The position numbers and the translations under genes are program-made. From positions 1,059,001 through 1,123,000 of the forward strand of contig JAMYGW020000006.1 of the NCBI GenBank assembly GCA_025617375.2: a stretch of 64,000 nt of DNA. The letters run 5' to 3'. The first letter of the stretch is position 1, and each line of letters begins with the position of its first letter. Of this stretch, positions 56,163-64,000 are shown one piece after another. The notes under the pieces are model-generated. The model was not told where the DNA came from, ran no database searches, and saw only the letters and a list, made by a program, of their open reading frames with translations. This DNA comes from Acarospora socialis. Its lineage: Eukaryota; Ascomycota; Lecanoromycetes; Acarosporales; Acarosporaceae.

Positions 56163-59100
56163 ATGTCACCGCGCGCCGTGGATTTGGGCGACACCTCGGG
56201 CTTCGTGACGCACGGCGCTGCCAAAAAGAAGAAGCAAGCGGCGAAGCAAGCCAATCAAGCCAAATGGGCAAACTCGGATGACGAAGGGGGCAATAAAGAG
56301 GGTGGCGAGGCGAATGACAATGCTGGAGGCGCTGGCGGGAGCAACAACGGCGACGGTGGGGCGGGAGGGGATGATGGTGATGATTGGTGGGATACGGGCA
56401 AGAAGGAAAAGGGAAAGAAGGGGAAGGGTGGCGTCGACGAGGAGGAGAAGAAGAAGAAAGAGGAAGAAGAGAAGAAAAGGAAGGAAGAGGAGGAAAAGGC
56501 GAAGCAGGAAGAGGAGGAAGAAGAGAAGAAAAGGAAGGAAGAGGAGGAAAAGGCGAAGCAGGAAGAGGAGGATATCGGCAATGGGAACAACCCACTCAGC
56601 TGGGCTGACAGCGTAGGCGACGCGAACGCAAACCCGGACGACGAATGGGGTGGCTTCACCACGACGGCGAAGAAAGGGAAGAAGGGCAAGAAGGGCAAAG
56701 TGAGCCTTATCATCGAGGGGTTTCTTATCTTGGCTAAGTCTATCTCAGGCAGCAGACTCTGTCCCTGGTCCACCTCCACCACCACCCGCGCCATCCGCAC
56801 CTGCTGGGTCTACAGACCCTCCATCCATCGGAACGTTTGATGATGTCAATCTGAATGATGGCGTACCAAAGCTGGATCTTGACTTCGGCGGCTCCACCAC
56901 CAAAGAAACTGGAAGTAGTTTTGGATTTGGCGGGTGGGGAAACAGTTGGAATACAGGTAGCAAGTGGGACTTCAGCAGTGCAGACGCCGGTGCGACAGCG
57001 CCACCCGAGGACGCGAAGGAGAGCAAAGCTGATCTTGCCGATAACAATCCGTGGTCCTTTGGGAAGAAGAAGGATAAGAAAAGCACTTTTTCTTCGGGTT
57101 TCGACTTTGCCGACTTGGGTAGTGTCGGTGAGACGCAAGAGGAGGAACCAAAGAGCAATGGTGTTGAAAAGGAGGAGGATGACTTCGGAGGCTTTACATC
57201 AATAGGCAAGAAGGACAAGAAGAAAGGTAAGAAAGCCGTTCCCGAAGCGCTACCCGAAGAAGAACCGGCGGTGGTGGTGGTGCCGGAAGCCGAAACGGCC
57301 AACGGTGACAGCTGGGGTGGCTGGGGAACGGCATCCTCTAAGAAGGATAAAAAGAAAGGGAAGAAAGGCGTCATTGAAGAGGTACCCGTCGAAGAACCTG
57401 CGGTCGTTGTAGTGCCGGAACCTGAGACGGCAGCCGATGACTCTTGGGGTGCATGGGGATCTAAGAAAGACAAGAAAAAGGGAAAGAAGGGGGAGCAAGA
57501 GCCTCTTCCGCCGCCTCCGCCGCCTGCCCCACCGGAACCTGTAGCAGCTGTGGAGGAGGAATGGGGAACTTTTGGTACGAAGAACAAGAAAAAGGGAAAG
57601 AAGGGCGCTGTGGAGCAAGTCAGTAAAGTCGAGGAGCCCGTTGTTGCTGTTTTGCCAGAACCACATGCAGAAGCAAACGAGTATCCGGAGTACGAGCCCG
57701 AGGCGGGCTCAGCTACCGCACCCGACAACTGGAGCTCTTTCGGGTCTAAGAAAGATAAAAAGAAAGGCAAAAAGGGGGCAATGGAAGATATCACCAAGGT
57801 TGAGGACCCTGCTGCAGTCGTTGTTCCGGAGGTAGTACCAGAACCGACCACGACCGCAGCAGATGATACTTGGGGATCTTTCACCACCAAGAAAGACAAG
57901 AAGAAAGGGAAGAAGGGCGTCGTGGAAGAAATCACCAAAGTTGAAGAGCCGATAGTTACAGTGCCCGAACCGGAAACAGCAGCCCCGGCCACGGACGATT
58001 TGTGGTCATCATTTGGTTCGAAAAAGGAGAAAAAGAAGGGAAAGAAGGGTGCTGTTGAAGAAATATCTCAGGTTGAGAATCCCCCCATTGTCGCCGTCCC
58101 AGATCCACCGCCAACTTTTATGAGCGACGAGTGGGGTACCTTTGGTGCAAAGAATAATAAGAAGAAGGGAAAGAACGGTGCGTTCGAAGAGCCTATTCAA
58201 GCAGAAGACCCTGGAATCGTGGATGTTCCAGAGCAAGAGTCGACTGTTGACATCGGCTGGGGCGGCTGGGGCGGTGCGACTAAGAACGACAAGAAGAGCA
58301 AGAAAAAAGGCATCACGGAGGTTATCGACGTTCCCACTACCGCGAACGAGCCTACGCCTGCTGTTGAGGAAGTCAGCCCTGTGGCTGATGACGACTGGAT
58401 GAACTGGGGCACCGGCAAGAAAAAGGATAAGAAAGGCAAAAAGGGCGCAATCGCCGAACCCAAGGCTGACGAACCCTTGCCACCGCCACCTCCGCCCCCT
58501 GTGGTTCCGAGCGCTCTGGAAGGTTCCAAGACCGAGGACTGGGGATCATTTGGCACTTCAAAGCAAAACAAAGACAAGAAAGGCAAAAAAGGCAAAGTGT
58601 CGGAGCCCGCGCCAATTGTTCCAGTTCCTGAGCCTCTTGTGGCGGTTGTGGACGAGCCTGATGTGACTGGGGTAGAAGATAGCTGGGGCACTTGGGGCCT
58701 ATCTAGCAAGGACAAGAAGAAGAGAGAGAAGGAGAAGGCAAAGGGCTTGGGGCAAGACACTTCTATCGAGGTAGTTGAGGATCCAATGACAATGTCGGGC
58801 GCCTTCCCCGATGCTATCGTCGATTTGGATGCACCTGCTGAGACCGACACATGGGGTATATGGGGAACTGGCTCGAAAAAGGACAAGAAGAAGGCCGGCA
58901 AAAGGGACCATGTGCTTGAAGCTCCCCCTCCTGCGCCTACTCCACCGGCTCAGGGTCTGACGCCTGAGCCTCCATCGCCACCTTTTCCAGCACTCGATGA
59001 CCCAGAAGAGGGTGACTGGGGTGCTTTCGCACCAGTGAAGACGAAAGGCAAGAAGGACATTAAGAAAGACCCTCCGCCTCGGACGACATCCACATCGAAG

Positions 59101-62100
59101 GGGGCAAAGGTTGAAGATACCAAATCTGATAAGAAAGGCGCAAAAGAGCCAGTGGACGACTATTTTGACGACTTAGACGGCACTGATGAGGACAAACCTG
59201 CCGCTGAGGTGAAGAGAGAGTCACCTAAAGAAGAAACCCCTGCAAAGGCGGTGAGGGGCTTCTGGGGCAGCTTTGGCTCCACTGCAACGTCGAAGCCAAA
59301 AACTGCCAAGGAGAAGGAAAAGGAGAAGGCAAAAGAGAAAGAGGAAGAGAAAAGCAAGGTACAGGCACAGGAAGAAATCAAGAGCGACCCGATCTTGGAG
59401 GTTGTGGATCGTACGGACAAAAAGGGTTCCAAAAACAAAAAAGATAATAAATTGGGTAAAGTCGAAAGTAAAGGTAGCGACAAAAGTGGCAAGGTCGATG
59501 ATCCCAAAGGCGATGATATTGACGCGCTAATTGACTTGATGGATGGGGATCCGGAACTCAACGAAGATGAGTTAGCAGAATTAGCAGACTCACTTGATAA
59601 GAAAGACGATAAGAAAGCTGATGCCTGGAGCTTCTGGGGTTCATCGAAGAAGCCAACTGGCAAGAAAGCTGATGAACCCAAAAAGGAGATTGGAAAACAA
59701 GCCTCGACCAATCAGAAGGCTGCGCTAGGCAAGCCTCCGAATGAGCCAGAAGTTCCTGTAGCTGACCAACCACTACCACCTCCACCACCACCGCCTTCCA
59801 CCGCAACAGCGATGAATAAGTCCATCTCTGCTAGATCCAAAGTTGCAGGTAAACTTTCCGTGTCTGAGAAGATCAAAGCACTCGAGAAGGAAAAAGAGAA
59901 GACTGAACCCATCCCACCTCCACCCCCGCCCGAACCAGAAGCACCGCCAAAAGCCGATACGCCACCCAAAAAGTCAAACAGTCTCGCAAAGGCGAAGCCT
60001 GTAACTGCAACTAAGGGTGCTGCTGCGTCAAAGAAAAAGGACCTCTCACCTGATCCCGCAAAAGACAAAGCTTCCAAGGAATCGGTTCCTGGCAGCTTTC
60101 CATCTGAGGGCGCGGACGACGACATTATAGACGTGATTGACCTAGGCCCGATAGATAAAAAGGTGACCAAGAAAGCCAAGAAAGGCGCAGAGAAAGCTAA
60201 GATGGACCCCATGATTGTCGACGTTCCTGCTCCCCCTTCGCCTCCAACTCCCCCGGCGCCCCCCACTCCACCACCTGAGCCCACAGCGGCGAGGCCTGTC
60301 AAGAAAGAACGCGCAAGAGTTGTAAGAGGAGAAGGAGCATCCAGTTGGGGTTTTTGGGGCGCTGCGCCCAAGAAAGAAGTCAAGAAAGAGAAAGCTGTAA
60401 AAGATGACGTCGATGGGGGGTCGCCTCCGGCACCGACAAAAGCAAAGGCGTCACCTCCGGTAATGGTTCGGTCTAAATCTACTAAAACTGCTAAGGAAAC
60501 TGAAAAGAGTTCGTCCAAGTCTTCCGGATCTGACAAAGCTACCAAGCCGGAGGCAAAGCCATCAAAGTCACGAGGGATGAGTTTCTCGCAGCTTTTTATG
60601 GGAGGGCCGTCGCCCGCTAGAACAAAGTCAACTCGGAGATCCAGCAATGCGGTACCAAAGACTAGCTCTCGACGTCAGTCAGTGGATGTCGGTGCGGTCG
60701 GTTTGATGTCGCCTCCACCGGACGACCAGCCCGAAGTTTCCGCCAAAGCGGCAAAGCTCATGGGAATGGGGTCTGGGAAAATGGACAGGCGGCCTTCAAC
60801 CAAGGGCAAACAGAAAGCACCAGGTAACGGCCCTGGTTGGCATGCGTGTCCAATGACATGCTTGGCTGACCTTTCCATAGGAGTTGTACCTGACCCTTAC
60901 GCCATCGACGACGACGATGATCTGATTATGGTTAATGGCGATGATGATCCGCTAGTAGACGATGTTCCTGTCAAGGCGTCCTTATCAAAGAACAAAGACC
61001 CAGAAACCAGAGCAAAGAAATTGGTAGGTCCCGCACCCTCGGATGGACCTAATCCCCCGCCACTGGCACCTTCCACGGTATTTCCGGAAAGACCTGGCCG
61101 CAGAAGGCATTATTCTGAACCTGTGAAAGCTAACGGGAAGTCGAAGCCTAAACAGTTTGGCGGAGCGACTGCTGCTACGGACGATATCGTCATGGTTGAA
61201 GGCGGCCCCTCAAACGATGGCCCCGAAGTCACAACTGGCTCTGATGATCTCGCTTTTGTCCTGCCGCCTCGAAAACCAGCTCCGCTCAAGCGTTCGATGT
61301 CGAGCGCAAAGAAGCCGGAGAAGCTTATGGGGCTGTTTGGTTCTTTCCGGAAAAGTCGTGGCGCTTCGGAAACCTTCGAACGCCCGAAGAGTAAAGCCGT
61401 ATATGGGGACGACGACACTAAACGCCTGAGGAGGGAAGATCGAAAGGTCCGTCGACCAGGGAAGGATGAAAATGATGCTGAGGTATTCAACGCGGATGTT
61501 CTTCCTGGCGGCGGCGCATCCACGGAACCAGACGAGCAAGGAGCGAGGAAAGACGATCGAAGATCCACCAGAGTGTCCAGAGATAGTCCAACGAAGAGGA
61601 CCAGGGAGGCCGAGGCCAGAGCTGCAGAGGAGCGGCGAGCAAGAAGACGAGAGGCAGAGAAGGCGGAAGAAGAAATCAGAAGGGCGAAGGCTAGGGAAGC
61701 ACGGGAAAAGCGCGTGAGAGAAGAGGAGGAAGACGAAGCTAGGAGGCGAGAAGAGAAGAAGATACGGAGAGCAGCTAGGGAAGACAGATATGCCGCGAAG
61801 ACATCACCTGATGGCGGGACGGGTATCAGAAACGGCGAGCACCGCAGGAGACATCGAGACAAAGGTTTTTCAAGCGGCGCCCCATCGCCCATGGTGGACG
61901 AACGTAGTCCAAGGCCTCGCAAATCTGACCGAAGACGTTCCCATACTGACAAGCCCGTGCCAAGGTCCGGTGCAGATGAGGAAACTGACCGTCGCGTCCG
62001 GCGGGAAGCACGTAGAGCTCGAGAAGATCTCAATCGCCGGAAGTCGGCGCCACCTGTCGAAGACTATTTCGATCCCCGCAACGGCTCCCGGGGTATTCGA

Positions 62101-62595
62101 CCGAATGATGTTATGCCAGACGTGCCTGTTTATAGCGCTCCCGCTCCGCTGCCAACTCATGCTGACCCTTACCTTAACGGCGCGAATGATCCTACCTCAT
62201 CGTGGGTCAATTCTCAGATCATCGAACCCCCAGCGCCTCCTCCTGTCGAACATACCGTCATCGAACCTCCTCCCACCGGCAGCGGTCGTAAGCACGAAGA
62301 ACTAGATGACAATAAAGACGTGCGAAGGGAAACGCGAAGAGCGCACCGTCATTCGAAGTACACGTCCGTCACGCCCGATGGAGGGGATGACCGTCGCAGG
62401 CGGAGAGACTCCAGACGTACAGAGAGGGACGGTATCAGAAGCAGTGAGGGCAGTGAAGGGGACAGATATACGAGAAGAAAGAGTGATTATGCGGGGTATG
62501 AGAACGGAGGACCTGTGAGGACCTTCGATGGGCGGCTGGCCGGTGCCGGGGCGGGAAAGAGGGGAAGCTGGTTCAAGAAGATTGCGAACCTATAA
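56163..62595 (+). CDS. Giant tandem-repeat protein (W-G / KKDKKKGKKG repeats)
   Basis: Uncharacterised. From ATG 56,163 the exons are 56163-56699, 56749-60823 and 60881-62595 (introns 49 and 57 nt), 2,108 aa. The same frame is open upstream to about 55,910 and encodes PPPY and PPSYWDAVADAPPDY motifs, so the true N-terminus is probably upstream, in another exon. About 20 units recur at ~30-75-residue spacing. Each has an acidic lead, an aromatic motif such as WGSFG/WGGWG/WSSFG, then a lysine block (KKDKKKGKKG), separated by acidic/Val/Pro linkers and polyproline runs (PPPPPP). Lysine blocks become degenerate after unit 14. The last ~500 residues are Arg/Glu/Asp-rich, with SRGMSFSQLFMGG, GLFGSFRKSRG, a long charged helix (EAEARAAEERRARR) and the end KRGSWFKKIANL. 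Disorder with multivalent stickers suggests a condensate or membrane-skeleton scaffold (inference). PPxY motifs could bind WW/HECT ligases. Confidence 0.78.
56467..56570 (+). repeat. 54-bp in-frame tandem duplication
   Basis: A 50-base identical block (56,467-56,516 and 56,521-56,570, period 54 bp = 18 codons) encodes the EEKKRKEEEEKAKQEEE charged helix twice inside the giant repeat protein. Perfect identity suggests a recent duplication or ongoing length change. Confidence 0.85.
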
Positions 62596-63391
62596 AATGG
62601 GGAGGGGTACATGCAATAGCAATATCGACAATGTGGTCGGTGGTGTGATGGACGCGTTTGTTTCCTCTCACTCTTAGTGTCTATGTCAAGCCAACTGGTT
62701 GACCTGATCGCGGCGGTATATGGTGTTATCTAATGTTTTTGGGGCCAATGTCTGGTGGTTCTGGTTGCAACATCCGGATTTTTGGCGGGAGCCTCGTCGT
62801 GTATCACATTCTTCGTTCTGATATACCCTCTGATGGCTGGTGAGTGGTAGAATATCGGGGGCATAGCACGATTGCTGATCCAATAATATCCGTCCACATT
62901 TGTACCATGCAGCGACGTCTACATTGGGGAATCTCACTCTCACTCCACTGGTTCTGTGCTTATGTTCTTGGTTGATGCACGAGAACATCTCGTCAGCAAG
63001 CCACTATCACTGAGCTTCAATGCTCATACCAGTAGCATGGGGATGTTACGGATCCCTGCTTTTAAGAGAGCTGCATCTGTTCTTTCATAGGGCAAGCTCC
63101 ATTGCAAGTACTTCGTACGTAGTCGGCCCTGCGGTCCAAGCTGGTACTGTGTGGTAAAGCGATCGTAGTGCAAAGGGAGTAATTGACCTATTGTATCAAA
63201 TGAATAATTGATGGCATCAGCGGATCATCTTTCAGTAAGAATTTCCATCGACCCTGTAAGGTTTAGCGCTGTTTGCCGAATTTGAAGCTCTTGACCGCGA
63301 ACCGATGCGCGTCAACAGATAACATAGCGATTTCTAAGGCGCGGAAACAGGAATCCTCACCCACAAAGGATGAGGTCTTGATGGATCGACT
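62596..63391. other. Intergenic region upstream of NUP120
   Basis: This 800-bp stretch holds the 3' end of the repeat-protein gene and the NUP120 promoter. Two earlier ATGs (63,370 and 63,381) lie just before the chosen NUP120 start in other frames. Nothing else is recognised. Confidence 0.4.
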
Positions 63392-64000
63392 ATGGCAAGC
63401 ACTTTAACATTCGCCCTCTTCAAAGAAACACGAATCGACTTAGACCCGTCCTCGCCAGGGTCAACGGTTCCCATTCAGATACCAGCTCACGGCCAATCAC
63501 ATCGCAGCTCATGGTTAACTCAACAACCGCGTCCCGAAGGCAAGGTCGGTGCTCCCGAGGATGAGGATGCTTTCGCCAGAAGACACCTCGCGAATTCAGG
63601 TTCGGTTTATTTCCGTCAGAACAGGAACTACCCAAGAAGCTTTTTATGGCGGGTTCTGGAAGACCACAAGATCCTCGAGCTCCGGTCGATCGATTTGACG
63701 AAGAGCGAGCATGACAGACATGAGGCGACCTTGACTCTTCGACTGGCTTTCGCCAACCCGATCAGAAACGGTGGCGTGGTGCTGTCGGACAGGGAGGATC
63801 ACGATGCGCTGAGTGTGTTCGTGTTGACGAAGCGCAATGAGCTATATACCCTCACATTACGTCCAGACGCGTTCTGTCGCAAGGCAGCCACCGAAGGGAA
63901 TGCCCAGAATTGGTGCAAGAGCTTCGTGCCGGCATCTTTCAGCATCAGCAAACCCCACCGTCTGCTCGCATGTGGCCCTAATGAGTTATGGATTTCGCTA
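63392..64000 (+). CDS. NUP120: Nucleoporin Nup120, 5' part (cut by window end)
   Basis: Nup120 (Nup160 in animals) is a scaffold subunit of the Y-complex that coats the nuclear pore. The first 203 codons are open without an intron and run off the window. The opening MASTLTFALFKETRIDLDP is followed by the family-typical sequence NSGSVYFRQNRNYPRSFLWR, VLEDHKILELRSIDLTKS, LTLRLAFANPIRNGGV, DALSVFVLTKRNELYTLTLRPD, WCKSF and PHRLLACGPNELWISL. These are the first blades of the N-terminal beta-propeller. The ATG at 63,392 is the only in-frame start before the conserved part. Full-length fungal proteins are over 1,000 aa, so most of the gene lies downstream. Confidence 0.9.
   Translation, partial: MASTLTFALFKETRIDLDPSSPGSTVPIQIPAHGQSHRSSWLTQQPRPEGKVGAPEDEDAFARRHLANSGSVYFRQNRNYPRSFLWRVLEDHKILELRSIDLTKSEHDRHEATLTLRLAFANPIRNGGVVLSDREDHDALSVFVLTKRNELYTLTLRPDAFCRKAATEGNAQNWCKSFVPASFSISKPHRLLACGPNELWISL

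Noticed and set aside
56255-57992. Long antisense ORFs under the giant repeat protein
   Set aside because: Mirror images of its lysine/glutamate repeats (Phe/Leu/Ser/Pro-rich); no independent evidence.
59160-60647. Minus-strand ORFs of 183 and 311 codons
   Set aside because: Complement of the charged repeat region of the plus-strand gene.
1-64000. tRNA genes, rRNA genes and CRISPR arrays
   Set aside because: I looked for GGTTCGAAT-type B boxes and regular repeat-spacer patterns on both strands and found none; the TTCGAATCC near 26,230 is inside coding sequence. A tRNAscan run would be decisive.

Overview
The window comes from a filamentous ascomycete (Pezizomycotina), most likely Eurotiomycetes or a close relative. 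The evidence is short GT-AG introns (mostly 40-110 nt) with CTAAC/CTGAC-like branch sites, gene content typical of moulds (RGS-LOV photoreceptor, fungal-only membrane and disordered proteins), and retroelements carrying RIP-like mutation. The class assignment is an inference.

Region 1 (1 to about 10,925) is AT-rich, has no CpG that I could find by eye, and contains only fossil retroelements. A Ty3/Gypsy chromovirus with two ~361-bp LTRs (3041-9214, minus strand) sits inside an older Ty1/Copia element (minus strand; pieces at 1-3040 and 9215 to about 10,880). Both are heavily decayed. The two chromovirus LTRs differ almost only by transitions, many as paired CA/TG differences, which points to CpG-directed C-to-T mutation.

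Region 2 (10,926-64,000) is ordinary GC-balanced euchromatin with about 20 genes. In order: kynurenine formamidase (bna7, -), a decayed unknown gene (-), eIF3h (+), an uncharacterised conserved protein (+), an omega-like GST (+), a small secreted protein (-), a C2H2 regulator (-), a GFA/CENP-V enzyme (-), an F-box protein (+), a four-helix membrane protein (+), RAD51 (-), a single-pass membrane protein (-), a conserved disordered protein (+), PUF6 (+), a tiny protein (-), a coiled-coil disordered protein (+), an RGS-LOV blue-light photoreceptor (+), a decayed mitochondrial carrier (-), a DUF3824-like RS-rich protein (+), a ~2,100-residue tandem-repeat protein (+) and the 5' end of NUP120 (+, cut by the window).

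No gene cluster is apparent. The genes are a mix of housekeeping (translation, ribosome biogenesis, recombination, nuclear pore, NAD/tryptophan metabolism) and lineage-specific genes. The most notable items are the complete RGS-LOV photoreceptor, the giant W-G/K-rich repeat protein, the antisense cysteine-rich ORF carried inside the chromovirus, and the two decayed host genes. Exon boundaries were derived by eye from reading-frame continuity and splice signals.
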